Source of the DNA: Pseudomonas oleovorans subsp. oleovorans
Lineage (GTDB): Bacteria > Pseudomonadota > Gammaproteobacteria > Pseudomonadales > Pseudomonadaceae
Assembly (NCBI RefSeq): GCF_002197815.1
Contig: NZ_NIUB01000048.1
Location: 1 to 34,357 of the forward strand
Direction of reading: 5' to 3'
Length of the DNA: 34,357 bases
In this document: piece by piece, positions 21,079-29,102 of the stretch
Layout: each line of letters begins with the position of its first letter
Position numbering within the stretch: position 1 is the first letter of the stretch
The notes under the pieces: model-generated
Told to the model about the DNA's origin: nothing
Database searches by the model: none
The model's input: the letters and a program-made list of their open reading frames with translations, nothing else
Program-made: the position numbers and the translations under genes

Positions 21079-22362
21079 TCAATCGCGGTTGGTCGGCAGA
21101 TCGCGCTGCTTGTAACCGGTGTACAGCTGGCGCGGACGGCCAATCTTGTACGGACCCGAGAGCATTTCCTTCCAGTGCGAGATCCAACCCACGGTACGTG
21201 CCAGGGCGAAGATAACGGTGAACATCGAGGTCGGAATGCCGATGGCTTTGAGGATGATGCCCGAGTAGAAGTCGACGTTCGGGTACAGGTTGCGCTCTTT
21301 GAAGTAGGGATCGGTCAGGGCGATCTCTTCTAGGCGCATGGCCAGTTCAAGCTGCGGGTCATTGGTGATGCCCAGCTCGCCGAGAACTTCGTCGCAGGTC
21401 TGCTTCATCACGGTGGCGCGCGGGTCGCGGTTCTTGTACACGCGGTGGCCGAAGCCCATCAGCTTGAACGGGTCGTTCTTGTCCTTGGCCTTGGCGATGA
21501 ACTTGTCGATGTTCGAAACGTCACCGATCTCGTCGAGCATGGCCAGTACGGCTTCGTTGGCGCCACCGTGTGCCGGGCCCCACAGCGCGGCGATACCGGC
21601 TGCGATACAGGCGAACGGGTTGGCACCCGAGGAGCCAGCCAAACGTACGGTGGAGGTGGAGGCGTTCTGCTCATGGTCGGCATGGAGGATGAAAATCTTG
21701 TCCATCGCCTTGGCCAGAACCGGGCTGATCGGTTTGATCTCGCACGGGGTGTTGAACATCATGTGCAGGAAGTTTTCCGCGTAATTCAGGTCATTGCGCG
21801 GGTACATCATGGGCTGACCCATGGAGTACTTGTAGGTCATGGCGGCGATGGTCGGCATCTTGGCCACCAGGCGCATGGCCGACACTTCGCGGTGCTGCGG
21901 GTTATTGATGTCCAGCGAGTCGTGGTAGAACGCTGACAGGGCGCCCACGATACCCACCATGATGGCCATCGGGTGGGCATCGCGGCGGAAACCGTTGAAG
22001 AAGGTTTTCAGCTGTTCATGAACCATGGTGTGGTTCTTGATGGTGCTGACGAACTTGGCCTTTTCTTCCTTGCTCGGCAGTTCGCCGTTGAGCAGCAGGT
22101 AGCAGGTTTCCAGGTAGTCAGACTGCTCGGCGAGCTGCTCGATGGGGTAGCCGCGGTGCAGCAGGATGCCTTGATCGCCGTCGATATAGGTGATTTTCGA
22201 CTCGCAAGAGGCGGTCGACATGAAGCCAGGATCAAAGGTGAACCGACCCGTGGCGGTCAGGCTCCGCACATCGATTACATCGGGACCAACAGTGCCGGTC
22301 AGAACGGGCAGTTCGACGGGGGCATTGCCCTCGATGATCAACTGCGCTTTTTTGTCAGCCAT
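21079..22362 (-). CDS. gltA: Citrate synthase (type II, hexameric)
   Basis: This 427-residue enzyme condenses oxaloacetate and acetyl-CoA to citrate, the entry step of the TCA cycle. The start MADKKAQLIIEG is preceded by AGGAGG. A short N-terminal domain carries STASCESKITYIDGDQG and LLHRGYPIEQLAEQS. Active-site histidines lie in ILHADHEQNAS, PAHGGANEAVL and MGFGHRVYKNRDPRA, and the catalytic aspartate in NVDFYSG. The C-terminal RPRQLYTGYKQRDL is usual for proteobacterial type II enzymes, which are NADH-inhibited. It is divergent from the sdh-suc cluster. Its terminator is interrupted. Confidence 0.98.
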   Translation of the reverse strand: MADKKAQLIIEGNAPVELPVLTGTVGPDVIDVRSLTATGRFTFDPGFMSTASCESKITYIDGDQGILLHRGYPIEQLAEQSDYLETCYLLLNGELPSKEEKAKFVSTIKNHTMVHEQLKTFFNGFRRDAHPMAIMVGIVGALSAFYHDSLDINNPQHREVSAMRLVAKMPTIAAMTYKYSMGQPMMYPRNDLNYAENFLHMMFNTPCEIKPISPVLAKAMDKIFILHADHEQNASTSTVRLAGSSGANPFACIAAGIAALWGPAHGGANEAVLAMLDEIGDVSNIDKFIAKAKDKNDPFKLMGFGHRVYKNRDPRATVMKQTCDEVLGELGITNDPQLELAMRLEEIALTDPYFKERNLYPNVDFYSGIILKAIGIPTSMFTVIFALARTVGWISHWKEMLSGPYKIGRPRQLYTGYKQRDLPTNRD

Positions 22363-22421
22363 ATGTGGCCTCCTAGTTATGCTTGAAATCATCAGACAGC
22401 CCCCCACGCAGGGCCCGCACC

Positions 22422-22449
22422 ACTATAGTGGGATAAATCCGAAAGTCAA
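22422..22449 (-). promoter_or_regulatory. gltA promoter (sigma70-like)
   Basis: On the minus strand TTGACT (22449-22444), 16 bp, TATAGT (22427-22422). Transcription would begin near 22415, about 50 bp before the gltA ATG. Both boxes are close to consensus. Confidence 0.75.
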
Positions 22450-22563
22450 TTTGCGAGAACCCAGGCAGTAGAAGGGTTTGAACGGTATTTTCAACGAAAA
22501 AAGGGTGCTATTTACGCCATTTGTTTAAAGGCTGCAATGCGCTTTTTGGGGGAGGGCATTGCA

Positions 22564-22592
22564 TTGTCATTAGTCTGCTAACTGTCTATACT
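22564..22592 (+). promoter_or_regulatory. sdhCDAB-suc promoter (sigma70-like)
   Basis: TTGTCA (22564-22569), exactly 17 bp, TATACT (22587-22592). The predicted start near 22599 leaves a leader of about 110-125 bases before sdhC, long enough for small-RNA or Hfq/Crc control. Such control is inferred, not seen. Confidence 0.78.
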
Positions 22593-22710
22593 CTGCGGCC
22601 GACCGCCACAGGCTTTAGGCCGTGTCATGGCGGTTGTCACTCATTGGGTGATGGGTACCTTGCCAGTGCACTTCCCAACAACTTTGCCCTGATCGTTAGG
22701 GGCTCTCAGT

Positions 22711-22728
22711 GTGATAAAAAAGCCGTGA
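22711..22728 (+). other. Mini-frame with A_AAA_AAG slippery site before sdhC
   Basis: AGGGG at 22698-22702 is ideally placed (8 bp) for the GTG at 22711. That frame reads GTG ATA AAA AAG CCG TGA and stops after five codons. Its stop TGA (22726-22728) overlaps the GTG (22725-22727) that opens the sdhC frame. The heptamer A_AAA_AAG is at 22716-22722. A -1 slip there would give MIKKAVNSQRPVNLDL, a plausible full SdhC N-terminus. Confidence 0.6.
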
Positions 22729-23099
22729 ATAGCCAACGACCTGTAAACCTAGACCTTCGGACTATCAAGCTTCCGATCACCGCTTACATGTCCATTCTTC
22801 ACCGTATCTCCGGTGTCATCCTCTTTGTCGGTATCGCCATTCTGCTGTTTGGCCTCGACAAGTCGTTGACCTCCGAGGAGGGCTTCGCCCAGGTGAAAGA
22901 ATGTCTGACCAGTCCGCTGGCCAAGTTCGTGATCTGGGGTCTGTTGTCCGCTCTGCTGTACCACCTGGTGGCCGGTGTACGCCACTTGATCATGGACATG
23001 GGCATCGGTGAGACGCTGGAAGGCGGCAAGCTGGGCTCGCAAATCGTCATCGCCGTCTCGGCGGTCGTGATCGTGCTGCTGGGGGTGTGGATATGGTAA
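22725..23099 (+). CDS. sdhC: Succinate dehydrogenase cytochrome b556 subunit SdhC
   Basis: This 124-residue membrane anchor of complex II binds haem b and ubiquinone with SdhD. Three helices are evident, and the family motifs RPVNLDLRTIKLPITAYMSILHRISG (cut here in two: RPVNLDLRTIKLP and ITAYMSILHRISG) and LYHLVAGVRHLIMD are present. The latter carries the haem-ligand histidine region. The only in-frame start is GTG 22725, which has no proper ribosome site. The good site upstream serves a different frame. Pseudomonas SdhC as I recall it is about four residues longer, so a lost base, a frameshift or coupled re-initiation is possible. The gene overlaps sdhD by 7 bases. Confidence 0.92.
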   Translation: MNSQRPVNLDLRTIKLPITAYMSILHRISGVILFVGIAILLFGLDKSLTSEEGFAQVKECLTSPLAKFVIWGLLSALLYHLVAGVRHLIMDMGIGETLEGGKLGSQIVIAVSAVVIVLLGVWIW

Positions 23100-23461
23100 C
23101 TAATGTCACGAATTTCTCGCGTTCGGGCCTCTATGACTGGATGGCTCAGCGCGTTTCTGCGGTCGTTCTCGCGGCTTACACGCTGTTTCTGCTGGGCTAT
23201 GTGATCTGTAATCCAGGTATGGGCTACGCCGAATGGCATGGTCTGTTCTCGCATGCCGCAATGCGTATCTTCAGTCTGCTGGCTCTTGTAGCGCTGAGCG
23301 TGCACGCCTGGGTTGGCATGTGGACCATCTCCACCGACTACCTGACGCCGATGGCGCTGGGCAAGTGGGCGACTGGTGTGCGTTTCCTGTTCCAGGCTGT
23401 GTGTGGCATCGCGATGTTCACGATGTTCGTCTGGGGCGTGCAGATTCTGTGGGGTTTCTGA
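23093..23461 (+). CDS. sdhD: Succinate dehydrogenase membrane anchor SdhD
   Basis: This 122-residue second membrane anchor of complex II has three hydrophobic helices: VSAVVLAAYTLFLLGYVI, MRIFSLLALVALSVHAWVGM with the haem-ligand histidine, and GVRFLFQAVCGIAMFTMFVW. The tyrosine and aspartate of ISTDYLTP are near the quinone site in the family. ATG 23093 overlaps the sdhC stop (ATGGTAA), so translation is coupled. sdhA follows after 3 bp. Confidence 0.95.
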   Translation: MVTNVTNFSRSGLYDWMAQRVSAVVLAAYTLFLLGYVICNPGMGYAEWHGLFSHAAMRIFSLLALVALSVHAWVGMWTISTDYLTPMALGKWATGVRFLFQAVCGIAMFTMFVWGVQILWGF

Positions 23462-23464
23462 TTC

Positions 23465-25237
23465 ATGGCTAGCATCCGTACTCTTTCCTATGACGCCATC
23501 ATTGTGGGTGGCGGCGGCGCCGGCATGCGTGCTGCGCTGCAACTGGCCCAGGGCGGTCACAAGACTGCCGTGGTCACCAAGGTGTTCCCGACTCGTTCGC
23601 ACACCGTTTCCGCTCAGGGTGGCATTACCTGCGCCATCGCTTCGGCCGATCCGAACGATGATTGGCGCTGGCACATGTACGATACCGTCAAGGGTTCCGA
23701 CTACATCGGTGACCAGGACGCTATCGAATACATGTGCTCCGTCGGTCCGGAAGCTGTGTTCGAGCTCGAGCACATGGGTCTGCCGTTCTCCCGTACCGAG
23801 CAGGGCCGCATCTACCAGCGTCCGTTTGGTGGTCAGTCCAAGGGGCCGGACAATCCGACCCAGGCTGCTCGTACCTGTGCTGCTGCCGACCGTACCGGTC
23901 ACGCACTGCTGCACACCCTGTATCAGGCCAACCTGAAAGCCGGCACCTCGTTCCTCAACGAGTGGTACGCGGTTGACCTGGTGAAGAATCAGGACGGCGC
24001 CATCGTCGGCGTCATCGCCATCTGCATCGAGACTGGCGAAACCGTCTACATCCGCTCCAAGGCCGTGGTTCTGGCCACCGGCGGTGCTGGTCGTATCTAC
24101 GCCTCCACCACCAACGCCCTGATCAACACCGGTGACGGCGTGGGCATGGCCCTGCGTGCCGGCGTGCCGGTGCAGGACATCGAAATGTGGCAGTTCCACC
24201 CGACCGGTATCGCCGGCGCTGGCGTACTGGTCACCGAAGGTTGCCGTGGCGAGGGTGGTTACCTGATCAACGCCCATGGCGAGCGTTTCATGGAGCGTTA
24301 TGCGCCGAACGCCAAAGACCTGGCTGGTCGCGACGTGGTTGCCCGTTCCATGGTCAAGGAAGTCATCGCCGGCAACGGCTGTGGCCCGGACAAGGACCAC
24401 GTACTGCTCAAGCTCGACCACCTCGGCGAAGAAGTGCTGCACAGCCGTCTGCCGGGTATCTGCGAACTGTCCAAGACCTTCGCTCACGTCGACCCGGTCG
24501 TCGCTCCGGTTCCGGTGATCCCGACCTGCCACTACATGATGGGCGGCGTGCCGACCAACATTCACGGCCAGGCCATCACTCAGGATGCCAACGGCAACGA
24601 CAAGATCATCGAAGGTCTGTTCGCCGTAGGTGAAGTGGCGTGCGTATCGGTACACGGTGCCAACCGTCTGGGCGGCAACTCGCTGCTCGATCTGGTGGTA
24701 TTCGGCCGCGCCGCTGGCCTGCACCTGGAAAAAGCGCTGAAAGAAGGCGTGGAAGTCCGTGGTGCCAGCGAAACCGACATCGAACAGTCGCTGTCGCGTC
24801 TGGCTGGTGTCAACGAGCGCAGCACCGGTGAAGACGTCGCCCCGCTGCGTAAAGAGCTGCAACAGTGCATGCAGAACTACTTCGGTGTATTCCGTACTGG
24901 CGAATACATGCAGAAGGGCATCCAACAACTGGCCGACCTGCGTGAGCGCATCGCGAAAGTCAAAATCGCGGACAAGAGCCAGGCGTTCAACACTGCGCGT
25001 ATCGAAGCGCTGGAACTGCAAAACCTGCTCGAAGTGGCTGAAGCGACTGCGGTTGCCGCCGAGGCTCGTAAAGAGTCCCGTGGTGCCCATGCTCGTGAAG
25101 ACTTCGAGGAGCGCGATGACCAGAATTGGCTGTGCCACTCCCTGTACTTCCCAGGCGAGAAGCGCGTTGCCAAGCGTGATGTCAACTTCGCGCCGAAGAC
25201 CGTTCCGGCATTTGAACCCAAGGTTCGGACTTATTAA
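23465..25237 (+). CDS. sdhA: Succinate dehydrogenase flavoprotein subunit SdhA
   Basis: This 590-residue catalytic subunit of complex II oxidises succinate to fumarate on the cytoplasmic face of the membrane. The FAD site GGGGAG is at 15-20. FAD is bound covalently to H46 in FPTRSHTVSAQGG. Other marks are the second FAD segment VVLATGGAGRIYASTTNA, the substrate-site QFHPTGIAGAGVLVTEGCRG with HPT, GERFMERYAPNAKDLAGRD, and HGANRLGGNSLLDLVVFGR. Length is normal (E. coli 588). It is third in the operon with short gaps. Confidence 0.98.
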   Translation: MASIRTLSYDAIIVGGGGAGMRAALQLAQGGHKTAVVTKVFPTRSHTVSAQGGITCAIASADPNDDWRWHMYDTVKGSDYIGDQDAIEYMCSVGPEAVFELEHMGLPFSRTEQGRIYQRPFGGQSKGPDNPTQAARTCAAADRTGHALLHTLYQANLKAGTSFLNEWYAVDLVKNQDGAIVGVIAICIETGETVYIRSKAVVLATGGAGRIYASTTNALINTGDGVGMALRAGVPVQDIEMWQFHPTGIAGAGVLVTEGCRGEGGYLINAHGERFMERYAPNAKDLAGRDVVARSMVKEVIAGNGCGPDKDHVLLKLDHLGEEVLHSRLPGICELSKTFAHVDPVVAPVPVIPTCHYMMGGVPTNIHGQAITQDANGNDKIIEGLFAVGEVACVSVHGANRLGGNSLLDLVVFGRAAGLHLEKALKEGVEVRGASETDIEQSLSRLAGVNERSTGEDVAPLRKELQQCMQNYFGVFRTGEYMQKGIQQLADLRERIAKVKIADKSQAFNTARIEALELQNLLEVAEATAVAAEARKESRGAHAREDFEERDDQNWLCHSLYFPGEKRVAKRDVNFAPKTVPAFEPKVRTY

Positions 25238-25248
25238 GGGTGACTGAT

Positions 25249-25956
25249 ATGTTGCAAGTCAGTGTTTATCGCTACAACCCGGAGAAGGACGCTGCTCCGT
25301 TCATGCAGGACTTCCAGGTCGACACCGGCGGCAAGGACATCATGGTCCTCGACGTGCTGGCGCTGATCAAGGAACAGGATGAAGGTTTCTCCTACCGTCG
25401 TTCCTGCCGTGAAGGCGTGTGTGGTTCAGACGGCATGAACATCAACGGCAAGAACGGCCTGGCCTGTATCACACCGATCTCCGCTGCCGGCCTCAAGGGT
25501 GGCAAACTGGTGATTCGTCCGTTGCCGGGCCTGCCGGTCATTCGTGACCTGGTCGTCGACATGAGCATCTTCTACAAGCAGTACGAGAAGGTGCAGCCAT
25601 TCCTGCAGAACGATACGCCGGCTCCGGCCATCGAACGTCTGCAGACTCCGGAAGAGCGCGAAAAGCTCGACGGTCTGTACGAGTGCATTCTGTGCGCATG
25701 CTGCTCGACCAGCTGCCCGTCGTTCTGGTGGAACCCGGACAAGTTTCTCGGTCCCGCTGCACTGCTGCAGGCCTATCGCTTCCTGGCCGACAGCCGTGAC
25801 ACCAAGACCGCCGAGCGTCTGGCCTCGCTGGACGATCCGTTCAGTGTGTTCCGTTGCCGCGGCATCATGAACTGCGTGAACGTCTGCCCCAAGGGTCTGA
25901 ACCCGACCAAGGCGATCGGCCACGTGCGTAACATGCTGCTGCAGAGCGGTACCTGA
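25249..25956 (+). CDS. sdhB: Succinate dehydrogenase iron-sulfur subunit SdhB
   Basis: This 235-residue subunit passes electrons from FAD to quinone through three clusters. The [2Fe-2S] cluster is in SCREGVCGSDGMNINGKNGLAC. That motif is given here as its key cysteines SCREGVCGSD and LAC. The [4Fe-4S] is in CILCACCSTSCPS, and the [3Fe-4S] in CRGIMNCVNVCPKGLNP. ATG 25249 with AAGGG eight bases upstream is preferred to the in-frame GTG at 25240. It starts 11 bp after sdhA. No terminator follows, so transcription can continue into sucA. Confidence 0.97.
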   Translation: MLQVSVYRYNPEKDAAPFMQDFQVDTGGKDIMVLDVLALIKEQDEGFSYRRSCREGVCGSDGMNINGKNGLACITPISAAGLKGGKLVIRPLPGLPVIRDLVVDMSIFYKQYEKVQPFLQNDTPAPAIERLQTPEEREKLDGLYECILCACCSTSCPSFWWNPDKFLGPAALLQAYRFLADSRDTKTAERLASLDDPFSVFRCRGIMNCVNVCPKGLNPTKAIGHVRNMLLQSGT

Positions 25957-26205
25957 TTCGCAAGTTGCTATACCTGTAATACCTGCGAGTCCGGCCCAGG
26001 TCGGCCTCGCAGTAAAGCCAGAGCTGCAGCCCACAAAGCTGCGGCTCATACTCGAAAAATATGACGACCAGCAGGGGCATCCGGGCTGGTGCCCGGACTA
26101 TCTGCGGGAACCCAAGTGGCTTTATCCGAGTCGCAGCATCATGACTTTGATCAGGACCATGCGGTATTCGCGCCGGTGGTGTCCCTTTACCGAGGGTGAC
26201 CAAGC
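25957..26205 (+). promoter_or_regulatory. Structured sucA leader (candidate sucA-II RNA motif)
   Basis: The 249-bp gap before sucA has several hairpins. CTGCGAG 25983-25989 pairs with CTCGCAG 26006-26012. GAGCTGCAG 26021-26029 pairs with CTGCGGCTC 26039-26047. TCCGGGC 26080-26086 pairs with GCCCGGA 26091-26097. A weaker stem, 26178-26185 with 26194-26201, covers the GAGGG ribosome site just before ATG 26206. I remember a published conserved RNA motif (sucA-II) upstream of Pseudomonas sucA, and this region is the place for it. No T-run is present, so control would act on translation rather than termination. Matching to the motif was not computed. Confidence 0.5.
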
Positions 26206-29037
26206 ATGCAAGAAAGCGTGATGCAGCGCATGTGGGACAGTGCCCACCTATCCGGTGGCAACGCTGCCTACGTGGAAGAGCTCTACGAGCTCTACCTGCA
26301 CGATCCCAACGCTGTGCCAGAAGAGTGGCGCACTTACTTCCAGAAGCTGCCGACCGACGGTAGCGCTGCAGCGGATGTGCCGCACTCGACCATTCGCGAT
26401 TATTTCGTCCTGCTCGCCAAGAATTCGCGTCGTGCCCAGCCGGTTTCTGCCGGGGCCGTCAGCAGCGAGCACGAGAAGAAGCAGGTAGAAGTGCTGCGTC
26501 TGATCCAGGCCTACCGCGTGCGTGGCCACCAAGCCGCCCAGCTCGATCCGCTGGGGCTGTGGGTGCGTACCGCGCCGTCCGATCTGTCGATCAACCACTA
26601 CGGCCTGACTGACGCTGACCTGGATACCACTTTCCGTACCGGCGAGCTGTACATCGGTAAGGAAGAGGCGACCCTACGTGAAATTCTCGGCGCATTGCAG
26701 CAGACATATTGTCGCACCATCGGTGCCGAGTTCATGCACATCGTCGATTCCGGCCAGCGCCACTGGTTCGCCCAGCGCCTGGAAAGCGTGCGTGGTCGTC
26801 CGCAATTTTCCGCTGAAGTGCAGGCGCACGTGCTCGAGCGCATCACCGCCGCCGAAGGCCTGGAGAAGTACCTGGGCACCAAATACCCGGGGACCAAGCG
26901 TTTCGGCCTGGAGGGTGGCGAGAGCCTGATCCCGCTGCTGGACGAAATCATCCAGCGCTCCGGCTCCTACGGCACCAAGGAAGTGGTCATCGGCATGGCT
27001 CACCGCGGCCGTCTGAACGTTCTGGTCAACACCTTCGGCAAGAACCCGCGCGACCTGTTCGACGAGTTCGAAGGCAAGAAGATCGAAGGTCTGTCGTCCG
27101 GTGACGTGAAGTACCACCAGGGCTTTTCCTCCAACGTCATGACTGCCGGTGGCGAAGTACACTTGGCGTTGGCGTTCAACCCCTCGCACCTGGAGATCGT
27201 TTCTCCGGTGGTCGAAGGTTCGGTACGTGCCCGCCAGGATCGTCGCAACGACGCCAGTGGCGACAAGGTACTGCCGATTTCCATCCACGGTGATGCGGCA
27301 TTCGCCGGTCAGGGCGTGGTCATGGAAACCTTCCAGATGTCGCAGACCCGTGGCTACAAGACGGGCGGCACCATCCACATCGTGATCAACAACCAGATTG
27401 GTTTCACCACCAGCCATCCGGAAGACTCGCGCTCGACCGAATATGCCACCGACGTGGCGAAGATGATCCAGGCGCCGATCTTCCACGTGAACGGCGACGA
27501 TCCGGAAGCCGTGTTGTTCGTGACCCAATTGGCTGTCGATTACCGCATGCAGTACAAGCGTGACGTGGTCATCGACCTGGTCTGCTACCGTCGTCGCGGT
27601 CACAACGAGGCCGACGAGCCGAACGGCACCCAGCCGCTGATGTACCAGCAGATCGCCAAGCAGCGCACTACTCGTGAGCTTTATGCCGATGCACTGGTCG
27701 CTGCCGGTGTGCTGAGCAGCGAAGACGTGCAGGCCAAGATCGACGAATACCGTACCGCGCTGGATAACGGTCAACACGTGGTCAAGAGCCTGGTCAAGGA
27801 GCCCAACAAGGAACTGTTCGTCGATTGGCGTCCGTACCTGGGCCACACCTGGACTGCGCGTCATGACACTCGCTTCGACCTGAAGACCCTGCAGGATCTG
27901 TCTGCCAAGCTGTTGGAAATTCCTGAGGGCTTCCTGGTTCAGCGTCAGGTGGCGAAGATCCTCGAAGACCGTCAGAAGATGGGCGCGGGCGGCTTGCCGA
28001 TCAACTGGGGCTTCGCCGAGACCATGGCTTACGCCACTCTGCTGGTCGAAGGTCATCCGATCCGCATGACCGGTCAGGACATCGGCCGTGGCACCTTCTC
28101 GCACCGTCACGCGGTGCTGCACAACCAGAAGGATGGCTCGACCTACGTTCCGCTGAAGAACCTGTACGACGGTCAGCCGAAGTTCGAGCTGTACGACTCC
28201 TTCCTCTCCGAGGAAGCGGTACTGGCGTTCGAGTACGGTTATGCCACCACTACGCCGAACGCGCTGGTGATCTGGGAAGCCCAGTTCGGCGACTTCGCCA
28301 ACGGTGCCCAGGTGGTATTCGACCAGTTCATTTCCAGCGGCGAGACCAAGTGGGGTCGTCTCTGCGGTCTCACCGTTCTGCTGCCGCACGGCTATGAAGG
28401 GCAGGGGCCTGAGCACAGCTCGGCGCGTCTGGAGCGTTATCTGCAACTCTGTGCCGAGCACAACATGCAGGTCTGCGTACCGACCACCCCGGCGCAGGTC
28501 TATCACATGCTGCGTCGCCAGGTGATCCGTCCTCTGCGCAAGCCGCTGGTGGCGCTGACGCCCAAGTCGCTGCTGCGTCACAAGCTGGCCATCTCGACCC
28601 TGGAAGATCTGGCCGAAGGCTCCTTCCACACCGTAATCGGCGAGATCGATTCGCTGGATCCGAAAAAGGTCGAGCGTCTGATCCTGTGCAGCGGCAAGGT
28701 CTACTACGACCTGCTGGAAAAACGTCGTGCCGAGGGACGCGAAGACATCGCCATCATTCGTATCGAGCAGCTCTATCCGTTCCCGGAAGACGATCTGGCC
28801 GAGGCGCTGGCGCCGTACAAGAACCTCAAGCACATCGTCTGGTGTCAGGAAGAGCCGATGAACCAAGGCGCTTGGTACTGCAGCCAGCACCACATGCGTC
28901 GCGTCGCTACCGCGCACAAGAAGTCGCTGCTTCTGGAGTACGCCGGTCGTGATGCGTCGGCAGCGCCAGCCTGCGGTTATGCGTCGATGCACGCCGAGCA
29001 GCAGGAAAAACTGCTGCAGGACGCCTTTACTGTTTAA
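26206..29037 (+). CDS. sucA: 2-oxoglutarate dehydrogenase E1 component
   Basis: This 943-residue thiamine-diphosphate enzyme decarboxylates 2-oxoglutarate and passes the succinyl group to the E2 lipoyl arm. Family marks are the N-terminal YVEELYELYLHDPNAVPEEW (E2-binding helix region), TKRFGLEGGESLIPLLDEI, GMAHRGRLNVLVN, AFNPSHLEIVSPVVEGSVRA, HGDAAFAGQGVVMETFQMS, VINNQIGFTTS and CYRRRGHNEADEP. The C-terminal half has GQDIGRGTFSHRHAV and LPHGYEGQGPEHSSARLER. Length equals that of Pseudomonas and is near E. coli (933). Translation may be limited by the structured leader. Confidence 0.98.
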   Translation: MQESVMQRMWDSAHLSGGNAAYVEELYELYLHDPNAVPEEWRTYFQKLPTDGSAAADVPHSTIRDYFVLLAKNSRRAQPVSAGAVSSEHEKKQVEVLRLIQAYRVRGHQAAQLDPLGLWVRTAPSDLSINHYGLTDADLDTTFRTGELYIGKEEATLREILGALQQTYCRTIGAEFMHIVDSGQRHWFAQRLESVRGRPQFSAEVQAHVLERITAAEGLEKYLGTKYPGTKRFGLEGGESLIPLLDEIIQRSGSYGTKEVVIGMAHRGRLNVLVNTFGKNPRDLFDEFEGKKIEGLSSGDVKYHQGFSSNVMTAGGEVHLALAFNPSHLEIVSPVVEGSVRARQDRRNDASGDKVLPISIHGDAAFAGQGVVMETFQMSQTRGYKTGGTIHIVINNQIGFTTSHPEDSRSTEYATDVAKMIQAPIFHVNGDDPEAVLFVTQLAVDYRMQYKRDVVIDLVCYRRRGHNEADEPNGTQPLMYQQIAKQRTTRELYADALVAAGVLSSEDVQAKIDEYRTALDNGQHVVKSLVKEPNKELFVDWRPYLGHTWTARHDTRFDLKTLQDLSAKLLEIPEGFLVQRQVAKILEDRQKMGAGGLPINWGFAETMAYATLLVEGHPIRMTGQDIGRGTFSHRHAVLHNQKDGSTYVPLKNLYDGQPKFELYDSFLSEEAVLAFEYGYATTTPNALVIWEAQFGDFANGAQVVFDQFISSGETKWGRLCGLTVLLPHGYEGQGPEHSSARLERYLQLCAEHNMQVCVPTTPAQVYHMLRRQVIRPLRKPLVALTPKSLLRHKLAISTLEDLAEGSFHTVIGEIDSLDPKKVERLILCSGKVYYDLLEKRRAEGREDIAIIRIEQLYPFPEDDLAEALAPYKNLKHIVWCQEEPMNQGAWYCSQHHMRRVATAHKKSLLLEYAGRDASAAPACGYASMHAEQQEKLLQDAFTV

Positions 29038-29046
29038 CGCCTTCAT

Positions 29047-29074
29047 CCGCCAGGTGGCAGATGCCACCTGGCGG
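29047..29074 (+). other. Perfect 12-bp hairpin between sucA and sucB
   Basis: CCGCCAGGTGGC (29047-29058), loop AGAT, GCCACCTGGCGG (29063-29074). No T-run follows (TAAAACC), so it is not a normal terminator. It starts 9 bp after the sucA stop and may protect the upstream message or mark a cleavage point. Confidence 0.85.
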
Positions 29075-29102
29075 TAAAACCGAATTTAAGGAAACGCATA
29101 CA

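Noticed and set aside
22799..25138. Very long open frame (779 codons) on the minus strand over sdhC-sdhA
   Set aside because: It is antisense to certain sdh genes. Its histidine-, valine- and glutamine-rich composition is that of a shadow frame in high-GC DNA, with no family motif.
26674..29067. 797-codon open frame on the minus strand over sucA
   Set aside because: It is antisense to sucA, without motifs; third-position GC bias of the real gene keeps it open.
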